Shown: positions 1-6,414, numbered from the stretch's first letter. The stretch: DNA of 7,894 nt from CAZGWJ01 sp964529445 (GCA_964529445.1 CAZGWJ010000109.1:1-7894), one strand, 5' to 3'. Notes: a model not told the origin generated them from the letters alone. A program made the numbers and translations.

Positions 1-2
1 CC

Positions 3-854
3 CACACCCGTACGGAGACTTCGTCTCCGACGAGGTCTTCGACGCCCACGTGGACGAATACGCCCACGAACACCAACACGCGTACCTGGACGAACACGTC
101 CACGGCGGTCTTCTCCGCGACGCAGACGAACACCCCGACGTGGACGCATACCCGGACCTGGACGAGGACAGGGACGCAGTCGCCGAGCCCGACGCCCACG
201 AACACGCCGACCGCGACCAACACCTACACCTCGACGAACACGCGGACCTGGACGAACACGCCGACGAATACCAACACTCCTACGTCGACCTCGTCACGAA
301 CCGAAACCAACACGCCGACGCGCACGTTTACGCCGACGAACACCCGCACCTTCACCCCGATCTTCTCCGCGACGCAGACGAACACCCCGACCTGGACGAG
401 GACGGGCACGCAGTCGCCGAGCCCGACGCACACGAACACGCCGACCTCGACCAACACCTACACCTCGACGAACACGCGGACCTGGACGAACACGCCGACG
501 TCGACCTCGTCGCGAACCGAAACCAACACGCCAACGCGCACGTTTACGCCGACGAACACCCGCACCTTCACCCCGGTCTTCTCCGCGACGCGGACGAACA
601 CCCCGACGTGGACGCATACCCGGACCTGGACGAATACGCCCACGAACACCAACACGCGGACCTGGACGAACACGTCCACGGCGGTCTTCTCCGCGACCCA
701 GACGAACACCCCGACCTGGACTTTCACCCGGACGGAGACCCGGACACCCACGGACACTCGCACGCCGACCCCGACGGGGACGGCTTCGGCAACACCGACG
801 CGCACGGCCACGGGAATACTCACGGTCTTTTCAACGCCCAGCCCCACGGACACG
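3..854 (+). repeat. Coding hexanucleotide (Thr-x) tract with higher-order 108/216/252-bp repeats
   Basis: Nearly every second codon is ACG or ACC, giving a 6-bp period. A longer unit beginning AACACCCCGAC recurs at 129, 381, 597 and 705, with spacings of 252, 216 and 108 bp, all multiples of 36 bp. Each of these copies is preceded by a punctuation peptide FSATQT or FSATRT (FSAT at 111-122, 363-374, 579-590, 687-698). The 84-bp segments 297-380 and 513-596 differ at only three positions by eye. The 252-bp and 216-bp copies differ by two 18-bp in-frame blocks (147-164 and 267-284). The array lies wholly inside the coding frame. Confidence 0.9.
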
Positions 855-1214
855 TTGCAGACCCAGCAAATCCTGGTGAGCAGTGGCTCCTATCCCAATC
901 CGTCGACGGACGGCCATACGACGCTCTTTTTCGAAGTGGCGGGGGATGGGTCCGTTTCGGCACAGGGTGTCGGTTCGGTGGTTTCGACCTCCCTCACCGA
1001 CGTGAAGGTTCGATTGGGCATCTACACCACCTCGAAGCGTCTCGTCTGGGAGTCGACGATGAACGGGGCGACCACGGGGAAGAACCAGGTCGCCTGGGAC
1101 GGCCGCGATCGGTGGGGAAAGGCGCTGGGGAACGGCACCTACTACTTCTCGGCCACCGTCGAGCGGAACGGCAAGCGCTCCACGAAGGTCGTGCCGATCC
1201 TCATCCTCCGTTAA
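3..1214 (+). CDS. Thr-x dipeptide repeat surface protein with C-terminal FlgD-like Ig domain (5' partial)
   Basis: Likely a secreted or cell-surface stalk protein of unknown precise function. The frame is open from the first complete codon to TAA at 1212-1214, giving 403 residues with no start codon in the window, so the N-terminus and any signal peptide lie upstream. Residues 1-284 are almost pure Thr-x dipeptides (x = N, P, W, R, F, S, H), with frequent TRTWTNTPT. Residues about 290-403 form a FlgD/T9SS type A-like Ig domain: a YPNP motif, a VRLGIYTTSKRLVW strand pair, an AWDGRDRWG turn, NGTYYFSATV, and a hydrophobic terminal strand ending in Arg. The frame is chosen because only it joins the tract to this folded domain. 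Thr-rich tracts like this are commonly extended and O-glycosylated in surface proteins; that is inference here. It appears to be a diverged paralogue of the next gene. Confidence is high that it is coding and moderate on role. Confidence 0.88.
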   Translation, partial: HTRTETSSPTRSSTPTWTNTPTNTNTRTWTNTSTAVFSATQTNTPTWTHTRTWTRTGTQSPSPTPTNTPTATNTYTSTNTRTWTNTPTNTNTPTSTSSRTETNTPTRTFTPTNTRTFTPIFSATQTNTPTWTRTGTQSPSPTHTNTPTSTNTYTSTNTRTWTNTPTSTSSRTETNTPTRTFTPTNTRTFTPVFSATRTNTPTWTHTRTWTNTPTNTNTRTWTNTSTAVFSATQTNTPTWTFTRTETRTPTDTRTPTPTGTASATPTRTATGILTVFSTPSPTDTLQTQQILVSSGSYPNPSTDGHTTLFFEVAGDGSVSAQGVGSVVSTSLTDVKVRLGIYTTSKRLVWESTMNGATTGKNQVAWDGRDRWGKALGNGTYYFSATVERNGKRSTKVVPILILR

Positions 1215-1253
1215 GGGTCTGCAAGGGCCGGGTTTGCCGCGGGCTGTTGCAAA

Positions 1254-1282
1254 TGGAAATCCATTCGCGAAAACGGGATAAT
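1254..1282 (+). promoter_or_regulatory. Candidate sigma70-type promoter for the four-gene cluster
   Basis: TGGAAA (1254-1259, 4/6 to TTGACA) and GATAAT (1277-1282, 5/6 to TATAAT) are separated by exactly 17 bp. They lie 45-73 bp before the ATG at 1327, in the only gap between the first two genes. A perfect 5-bp inverted repeat AATGG-AAAT-CCATT (1252-1265) covers the -35 element and could be an operator or chance. The sigma factor preferences of this organism are unknown, so this is a consensus match only. Confidence 0.35.
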
Positions 1283-1326
1283 GCGTATCACCCGCGCCGC
1301 TCCAGAAGCGGGTTCGGGTGAGGCCC

Positions 1327-2307
1327 ATGAGGAACGGAACCATTCGGAGGATCGTCCTGCTGTCCCTGCTGTTCCTGTCCGCCCGGAACGGATGGGCGCA
1401 GACTTCCACCTTCACCCCCACCGATACTTCAACTTCCACGGCGACCTCGACGAGGACCTGGACGAACACGCCGACCCACACGCATACCTCCACATGGACC
1501 CCGACACCCACATGGACATGGACCTACACGGCCACGTCGACGCCCACTCCGACCTTCACGCCGACGAATACCAACACCCGGACTTGGACGAATACACCGA
1601 CGGACACGAACACGAGAACGTGGACGCCTACGCCGACGGACACGAATACTCGAACGTGGACACCGACTCCGACAAACACCAACACCCGCACATGGACACA
1701 CACGCCGACCTCGACTCGGACATGGACGGAAACCTCCACCCGGACGGCCACTGCCCCGCCGACGGGTTCCCTGACCGATACCCCCACATCCACGGACATT
1801 TCAACGAATACGCCCACGTCCACGCCGACTCATTCCTTCACTTCTACGGTTTCGACTACGGCGACTCCGTCGCCTACGCTCACCACGACGCCTACGGCTT
1901 CGCCTTCACATACGCGAACATGGACCTCGACGCCATCGGCGTCGTTCACGCCCACCTTCACCGCGACCGCCACGGTTTCCCCGACGTCGACGGGGACACC
2001 CGTATCGGGTGTCGTGGGCACGCCGACCGCGACCCTGTCGGTCGACCATGGAAGGCGGGTTCTGGCACCGGGGAAGCCGCCCTATGACCATTGCGTCTTC
2101 TCATACGGACCCGGAGGGAGGGTGACATCCGTCACGGTTTACACCCTGAGGGGCCGGAAAGTGCGGACCCTCCCGCCCTCTCCCCTGGGGGACGCGGTCT
2201 GGGACGGGCTCGACGAAGGGGGTTCCCGCGTCGAGTCGGGGACCTATCTCTTCATCGTACGAGAGGGTTCCCGGCGCTATCATGGGACCGTGACGGTGAT
2301 CCGATGA
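1327..2307 (+). CDS. Secreted Thr-x repeat protein with C-terminal FlgD-like domain
   Basis: Predicted exported surface protein of 326 aa. Residues 1-24 form a Sec signal peptide: basic MRNGTIRR, hydrophobic IVLLSLLFL, and a cleavage site after GWA before Q25. Residues 26-222 are a Thr-x tract, including four 12-residue NTRTWTxTPTxT repeats. Residues about 230-326 resemble a FlgD-like Ig domain: SVTVYTLRGRKVRTL, AVWDGLDEGG, ESGTYLFIV, and a final strand GTVTVIR. The ATG at 1327 is preceded by GAGG (1320-1323) at a tight 3-nt spacing; GTG at 1318 is an in-frame alternative adding three residues. The last codons overlap the start of the PorV-like gene (ATGA), so it is likely the first gene of a translationally coupled operon. 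It differs from the upstream paralogue by a shorter folded domain and much more varied codons in the tract. It may be cargo or partner of the next protein; this is inference. Confidence 0.87.
   Translation: MRNGTIRRIVLLSLLFLSARNGWAQTSTFTPTDTSTSTATSTRTWTNTPTHTHTSTWTPTPTWTWTYTATSTPTPTFTPTNTNTRTWTNTPTDTNTRTWTPTPTDTNTRTWTPTPTNTNTRTWTHTPTSTRTWTETSTRTATAPPTGSLTDTPTSTDISTNTPTSTPTHSFTSTVSTTATPSPTLTTTPTASPSHTRTWTSTPSASFTPTFTATATVSPTSTGTPVSGVVGTPTATLSVDHGRRVLAPGKPPYDHCVFSYGPGGRVTSVTVYTLRGRKVRTLPPSPLGDAVWDGLDEGGSRVESGTYLFIVREGSRRYHGTVTVIR
1573..1716 (+). repeat. Four tandem 36-bp coding repeats (NTRTWTxTPTxT)
   Basis: Units start at 1573, 1609, 1645 and 1681. Each encodes N-T-R-T-W-T-x-T-P-T-x-T, with x = N/D, P/D, P/N, H/S. 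The invariant Arg uses a different codon in every copy (CGG, AGA, CGA, CGC), and the flanking Thr codons vary too, so the repeat is conserved as protein but diverged as DNA. Confidence 0.9.
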
Positions 2308-4127
2308 AGACACGCACACTCAGACAGTTCAACCGGTGGACACTGGCAGTCCTGGGATGCCTGTTCTCCGGATGCGTCCACGCCGCGTTCCTGGAGATGC
2401 CGGTCTCCCCGCGGGCCATCGGAATGGGTGATGCCTTCGTGGCCGCGGCCGACGACCCTTTCGCGCCGCTGTACAATCCGGCCGGCATGGCCCGCATACG
2501 GTCCTGGTCCGCGGCAGCTTCCTACGACCGCTATATCCCCCAGTTGACCGAGGACCGGCTTTCGGGCTCTTTCCTTTCCGTGGGTGCGCCCTGGGGGGCG
2601 GGTTTGTCCTACCAGAGGTTCCAGTCCGTCCTCACGACCGAGGAGGCCGTCCGGCTTACTTTCGCCCGGGACCTGTTCGGGGGCCGGGTTTCCGCGGGCT
2701 TGGGCGGCGCATTCCTTCGAAACGCTTACCGGCAGGATCCGGTTCTCGACGCGATCCTGGCCGGTTCCTCCCGCTCGAAGGCGGCCTTCGGGCTGGACGC
2801 GGGACTTCTGTGGCGTCTTCGAACGGACCTCTCCGCGGGGTTCTCGGGGACCGGTCTTCTTTCCCCCGATGTGGGCGTCCTTGAAACGCGCAGGCTCGAC
2901 CCGGTCCTGCGTGCCGGTTTCGCATGGCGATTCGGATCCTGGAAGGCTGCGGACCTGCGGTTCGTCGCGGGTATCCGGGAAGAGGGCGGGGATGGGGATG
3001 TGAACGTCGGGGCGGAGGTTTGGGACCCCCGAGGCAACATCGCCTTGCGGGCCGGTGTGGCGGGGCACAACCTCAGCACCGGGTTCTCGGTCCGCGTCTC
3101 GCAGGTCCGGTTCGATTACGCGTTCATGACCTACTGGGGTCCGTCCGATTTGACGTCCCTGACGAACCACCTGGTGGCGTTGACCTGGTCGGCGGGCGTG
3201 GAACCCGATGGAAGGGACGCGGAGGTCCGACGCATGCGCGATTGGGCCCGGGAGAACGCTGCGCGTTTCGTGGCGGAAGGAATGCGGCTCGAGACATCCG
3301 GGGAATTCGGCCCCGCTGTGGCGGCCTACGGGAAGGCCCTCGCCTGGGATCCCGAGGACGTCGCGACCGCCGAACGCCTGACCGGGGCCAAGAAGAAGTG
3401 GGTGGACCAAACCGTGTGGAATCTGGCGATGGACGGGAAGAAGGCGTACGACGAGGGGAAGATGTCCCGGGCCATCCTGTACTGGCAGCAGGCCCTTTCC
3501 TACCGGCCCGGCGACCCGAGGCTCCAGGATGCCATCGAAGCGGCCCTCCAGAAGAAGGTCTCGGGGGCCCAGCGACTGCTTTTGGACGGATTGAAGGCCT
3601 ACCTGCAGGGGGATTACCCCGGGGCGGTCCGGGCGTGGTCCGAGGCGAGGGAGACGTACCCGCGCAACCAGGCGCTGAAGGACGCCCTGGCGGAGGCGCG
3701 GAGGCGGGTGGAGCACGCGGAGGAACCCAAGGTCTTCGCCGGCCCCGAGGCGAAGAGCGAGGTCCAGCGGCTTTCATACGAGGCCATCATCTACCAGCGC
3801 AGCGGCCGGGACGATCTGGCGGCTGAGACCTGGCGGAAGGTGCTGGAGAAGGAACCCGGGAACACCGAAGCGAAGGAAGCCGTCACCCGCCTGGAAACGA
3901 GGACACCCGCAAGGGCCTATGCGGCGCCCCCGCCCATGGGACCGCGGGCCAAGGAGCTCTACGAGGCCGGGCTCGGGGATTACGCGGCGGGGAACCTCAC
4001 GGCCGCCATCTCCAAGTGGGAGGAGGCGCTGAAACTCGCGCCTGACGACATCAACCTTCAGAACAGCCTCATCCGGGCCCGCATGGAGCGCGATCCCGAC
4101 GAGCCGGACAAGGGGGGAGCCCCTTGA
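2304..4127 (+). CDS. PorV/PorQ-like outer-membrane beta-barrel with C-terminal TPR domain
   Basis: Predicted 607-aa outer-membrane protein. Residues 1-27 are a signal peptide ending VHA before A28; cysteines at 19 and 24 do not make a convincing lipobox. Residues 35-63 carry the PorV/UPF0164 family hallmark SPRAIGMGDAFVAAADDP followed by LYNPAGMA. Residues to about 300 alternate in the manner of transmembrane beta strands and end LVALTWSAGV. From about 320 to 595 there are five TPR-like units (about 320-358, 370-412, 424-467, 489-531, 548-595) sharing a G-x-x-x-x-A-x-x-x-[WY]-x-x-A pattern, for example GNLTAAISKWEEALKLAPDD. The ATG at 2304 overlaps the upstream TGA (ATGA) and gives a proper signal peptide; the longer in-frame extension to 2091 would bury it and was rejected. 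In characterised T9SS, PorV binds cargo C-terminal domains and shuttles them to the surface sortase. The TPR arm would be periplasmic if the barrel has an even strand number (inference). Confidence 0.85.
   Translation: MKTRTLRQFNRWTLAVLGCLFSGCVHAAFLEMPVSPRAIGMGDAFVAAADDPFAPLYNPAGMARIRSWSAAASYDRYIPQLTEDRLSGSFLSVGAPWGAGLSYQRFQSVLTTEEAVRLTFARDLFGGRVSAGLGGAFLRNAYRQDPVLDAILAGSSRSKAAFGLDAGLLWRLRTDLSAGFSGTGLLSPDVGVLETRRLDPVLRAGFAWRFGSWKAADLRFVAGIREEGGDGDVNVGAEVWDPRGNIALRAGVAGHNLSTGFSVRVSQVRFDYAFMTYWGPSDLTSLTNHLVALTWSAGVEPDGRDAEVRRMRDWARENAARFVAEGMRLETSGEFGPAVAAYGKALAWDPEDVATAERLTGAKKKWVDQTVWNLAMDGKKAYDEGKMSRAILYWQQALSYRPGDPRLQDAIEAALQKKVSGAQRLLLDGLKAYLQGDYPGAVRAWSEARETYPRNQALKDALAEARRRVEHAEEPKVFAGPEAKSEVQRLSYEAIIYQRSGRDDLAAETWRKVLEKEPGNTEAKEAVTRLETRTPARAYAAPPPMGPRAKELYEAGLGDYAAGNLTAAISKWEEALKLAPDDINLQNSLIRARMERDPDEPDKGGAP
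4112..4119 (+). promoter_or_regulatory. Ribosome binding site supporting the TTG start of the histidine kinase
   Basis: The purine run GGGGGGAG ends 4 nt before the TTG at 4124. It lies inside the last codons of the PorV-TPR gene and is the main reason for accepting the non-ATG start. Confidence 0.6.
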
Positions 4128-5467
4128 AACTGGCCCACCGGCTCTCGATCATCCAATCGATCCTGGTGGCCGTGGCGCTCCTGGCCTGCACCGCGGCCGT
4201 CCTGCTGGGCGCCCGCTGGTACTTCACTTCCGAGATCCGGCTTTCCCAGGCGAGGGCCCTTGACTCCCTGGCCCTCGTGGCGAGGGAATCGGTCCTGAAA
4301 GCGGACGACCTGTTGGTCGTCAATTATCTCAAGAATCTCATGCAGGACCCCTCGTTCGCCCACGCCGAGTTCGTGAACGAGAAACGGGGCCTGCGCCTGG
4401 CCTCCGGACCGGAGGCACCCCTGCCCGCCGAGGTGACGGCCTACGAGGCGGAGGTGACCTTCCCCGGGAGGACGGAGGGCCGGGTGCGCATCTCCTTCTG
4501 GAAGAGGGAGGTGGACCGGAAGGTCCGGGATTCCCTTCTCCAATTCCTGCCGGTGCTGGGCTTGGCGTTCGTCCTCTCGCTGACGGTCGGGGTCGCCGCG
4601 GCGCTCCTCCTGGCGCGCCAATTGGCGCGCCCCATCCTCGAACTGCAGGCCCGGACAGAATCCGTCAAGCGAGGCCAATGGGAGCACCTGCTCGAAGTGA
4701 GGGGCGACGACGAACTGGCGGAGCTTTCGCGCAAATTCAACGACATGATGGTTCAGTTGAAGGAACTCGAGGCCATGAAACGCGATTTCACGGCCAGCGT
4801 GACGCACGAACTGCTTTCCCCCCTGAACGCCATCCACAGCGGGGTCAACTACCTGTCGGCGGGTTCCGCCGGCCCCCTCACCCCGGAGCAGGTGGATTAC
4901 CTGCTCATCCTTTCGAACAGCGCGGGGCAACTGGCCGAGTTCATCACGAACCTCCTCCAGGTCTCCAAGATCGAGGCCGGAAAGATGGAGGTCTTTTTCG
5001 AACCGACCGACGTTTCCTCCGAGCTGGCGTCGGCCGTGAAGCTCTTCACGCCCCAGGCCATCGCCAAGGGGCTGGTCCTCGAGGTGGCGGACGGGATGAA
5101 GGGCGCCTCCTGGGTGCTGGATCGCGTGATGTTCCGCCAGGTCATCAACAATATCCTGTCGAACGCCATCAAATTCACCGCCAAGGGAGGGGTGACGGTC
5201 CGCCTTGCACCGGAGGACGGGAAACTAGTGATGGAGATCTCGGATACCGGCATCGGGATCGACGATCAGCATCACCGCCTCATCTTCGAGAAGTTCTACC
5301 GGGTCCTCCAGCCCTCGGACAGTCCCAACCGCAAGGGCACGGGACTGGGCCTGGCCATCGTCCGGGGCATCCTGGAGATCCACGGCGGTGAAGTGACCGT
5401 CGAAAGCGCGAAGGGAAAGGGTGCCACCTTCAGGGCGTCCTTCCCCCGGCGGGAGCCGTCCCGTTGA
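4124..5467 (+). CDS. Membrane sensor histidine kinase (HAMP-HisKA-HATPase_c)
   Basis: Two-component sensor kinase of 447 aa, predicted to autophosphorylate and pass phosphate to the adjacent regulator. Order of parts: TM1 about 9-33; a periplasmic sensor of about 100 residues (34-137) with no recognised fold; TM2 about 138-164; HAMP about 165-217; HisKA with H-box SVTHELLSPLNAI, phospho-acceptor His228; and a catalytic ATPase domain with N-box INNILSNAIKF (N343, N347), G1 DTGIGID (D374, G376, G378), F-box IFEKFYR and G2 KGTGLGLAI (G405-G409). All catalytic motifs are intact. The start is TTG, overlapping the preceding TGA as TTGA, with a strong purine-rich Shine-Dalgarno. Its stop overlaps the regulator start the same way. 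Sitting directly behind the PorV-TPR gene, it may sense envelope or surface state; the ligand is unknown. Gene names such as phoR would be over-assignment. Confidence 0.93.
   Translation: MKLAHRLSIIQSILVAVALLACTAAVLLGARWYFTSEIRLSQARALDSLALVARESVLKADDLLVVNYLKNLMQDPSFAHAEFVNEKRGLRLASGPEAPLPAEVTAYEAEVTFPGRTEGRVRISFWKREVDRKVRDSLLQFLPVLGLAFVLSLTVGVAAALLLARQLARPILELQARTESVKRGQWEHLLEVRGDDELAELSRKFNDMMVQLKELEAMKRDFTASVTHELLSPLNAIHSGVNYLSAGSAGPLTPEQVDYLLILSNSAGQLAEFITNLLQVSKIEAGKMEVFFEPTDVSSELASAVKLFTPQAIAKGLVLEVADGMKGASWVLDRVMFRQVINNILSNAIKFTAKGGVTVRLAPEDGKLVMEISDTGIGIDDQHHRLIFEKFYRVLQPSDSPNRKGTGLGLAIVRGILEIHGGEVTVESAKGKGATFRASFPRREPSR
5451..5455 (+). promoter_or_regulatory. Ribosome binding site for the response regulator
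   Basis: GGGAG lies 8 nt before the TTG at 5464, within the end of the kinase gene. It supports a coupled TTG start for the regulator. Confidence 0.5.
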
Positions 5468-6156
5468 AACCCCGGATCCTTCTGGTCGACGACGACGCGG
5501 GCTTGAGGAGGATCGTGCGCGACCTGCTTTCGCAGGAGGAGATGGAACTGAGCGAAGCCGGATCCGTCAGGGAGGCGATGACCCGCTTGGAGGAGGAGCC
5601 GCCCGATCTGACGGTGCTGGACCTGTCCCTTCCCGACGGGGACGGTTTGGAACTGCTCTGGACCATGCAAGCCCATCCCCGATGGAAATTCGTCCCGGTC
5701 GTCTGCCTGACTTCGCGAGCCGCGTCCGCCGAAGTGGTGCAGGGGCTGGACCTGGGAGCGGACGATTACATCTCCAAGCCCTTCCGTGAAAGGGAACTGG
5801 TCTCCCGGGTCCGCGCGGTCCTGCGGCGACGAAGCCTCGGCGAAGCCGACGTCCCCGACACCGTCCTCGAAGCCGCCGGGATCCGCATGGAGGTCGGTAA
5901 CCGGAGTGTCACCGCCGGGGGACATCCGGTCTCATTGACGGAGAAGGAATTCGATCTGTTGAAGGTCCTGATGAAGAAGGCTGGTCAGATCCTCAGCCGG
6001 GAGAAGCTGGTCGAGTTGGCTTGGGGACACGCCGTGAAACTATCGCCGAGGGTCGTGGACGTCCATGTGGCCCACCTGAGACGGAAACTCGGCGAGAAGG
6101 CGAAAGGATCCATTCGGTCAGTCCCACAGGCCGGATATCTTTTCCAGGTGGACTGA
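5464..6156 (+). CDS. OmpR/PhoB-family response regulator
   Basis: DNA-binding response regulator of 230 aa, the standard family length. The receiver domain (about 3-120) has the acidic pocket D9-D10-D11, phospho-acceptor Asp53 in VLDLSLPDGDG, the switch residue T83 and conserved Lys105 in SKPF. The C-terminal winged helix (about 135-230) has the typical PVSLTEKEFDLL beta-to-helix entry, the SREKLVE helix, the recognition helix VVDVHVAHLRRKLG, and the wing SVPQAGYLF, where Leu replaces the common Arg of GYRF. The TTG start overlaps the kinase stop (TTGA), giving MKPRILLVDDD at the correct family N-terminus. It is the evident partner of the kinase. Targets cannot be read from sequence; candidates are its own cluster and the downstream GH44 gene. 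Confidence 0.95.
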   Translation: MKPRILLVDDDAGLRRIVRDLLSQEEMELSEAGSVREAMTRLEEEPPDLTVLDLSLPDGDGLELLWTMQAHPRWKFVPVVCLTSRAASAEVVQGLDLGADDYISKPFRERELVSRVRAVLRRRSLGEADVPDTVLEAAGIRMEVGNRSVTAGGHPVSLTEKEFDLLKVLMKKAGQILSREKLVELAWGHAVKLSPRVVDVHVAHLRRKLGEKAKGSIRSVPQAGYLFQVD

Positions 6157-6197
6157 GGACTTCCTCAAGCGAGTTCCGCTAAATCCTTTTAGCCCCA

Positions 6198-6203
6198 TAT
6201 AAT
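6198..6203 (+). promoter_or_regulatory. Candidate -10 element (TATAAT)
   Basis: A perfect TATAAT hexamer in GC-rich surroundings, about 220 bp before the GH44 start. The matching -35 is poor (TTCCGC at 6174-6179, 18-bp spacing, only 2/6). It may need an activator, as OmpR-type promoters often do, or be fortuitous; the 4/6 plus 4/6 pair at 6297-6325 is an alternative. Confidence 0.3.
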
Positions 6204-6408
6204 CCAGCCGTTCTTTTTCGCCCCTCGTGGACCCGGATCGCGTCCAATCATCAAGCGGATGTATCGCGTGGGTTCGCTCATTTTTGACGGGCCGGCTCCA
6301 CAACAGTAATGATTTGCGATACACTTTCCGTCGGTTGTCCCGCCTGCAGGCCCGATCGCCGTGGTCCGAGGGCTGTCGGGTCTTTCCGTTCAATCCGAAG
6401 ATATTGCG

Positions 6409-6414
6409 TGAGGA
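6409..6414 (+). promoter_or_regulatory. Ribosome binding site deciding the GTG start of GH44
   Basis: TGAGGA lies 6 nt before the GTG at 6421. The alternative ATG at 6445 has no purine-rich site at usable distance, because the next GAGG ends about 18 nt away. The site is part of a 10-bp direct repeat GCGTGAGGAA (6406-6415 and 6419-6428) whose second copy contains the start codon. Confidence 0.65.

Noticed and set aside
224..853. Minus-strand Val-rich frames opposite the first repeat tract (for example 224-457 and 458-853)
   Set aside because: The antisense of ACG/ACC-x hexamers necessarily gives Val- or Arg-rich alternation; no domain or start context.
3..854. CRISPR or other non-coding repeat array
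   Set aside because: The repeats have no unique spacers, keep a 3-bp and 6-bp phase, and form one uninterrupted coding frame.
1220..1251. Possible terminator after the first gene (TGCAA/TTGCA arms)
   Set aside because: Only 5 paired bases across a long loop and no T-run; not a credible intrinsic terminator.
50..1321. Long + strand frame of 423 codons rich in Asp-Glu-His
   Set aside because: A frame-shifted reading of the Thr-x repeats. It has no domain, and over 855-1214 it conflicts with the clear FlgD-like domain in the other frame.
1281..2087. + strand frame of 268 codons rich in Asp-His
   Set aside because: An off-frame reading of the second Thr-x tract; the competing frame has a signal peptide and FlgD-like tail.
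2091..2303. 71-residue N-terminal extension of the PorV-like protein
   Set aside because: It would overlap the preceding FlgD-like domain and bury a clean signal peptide beginning at 2304; the ATGA overlap supports 2304.
2280..3716. 478-codon minus-strand frame
   Set aside because: Antisense shadow of the PorV-TPR gene; Pro/Gly/Arg-rich with no recognisable domain.
4058..4930. 290-codon minus-strand frame
   Set aside because: Shadow of the histidine kinase, whose motifs are all intact on the + strand.
6154..6190. Intrinsic terminator after the response regulator
   Set aside because: Stems are only 5 and 4 bp and the TTTT run is displaced from them; mentioned in the intergenic entry but too weak to call.
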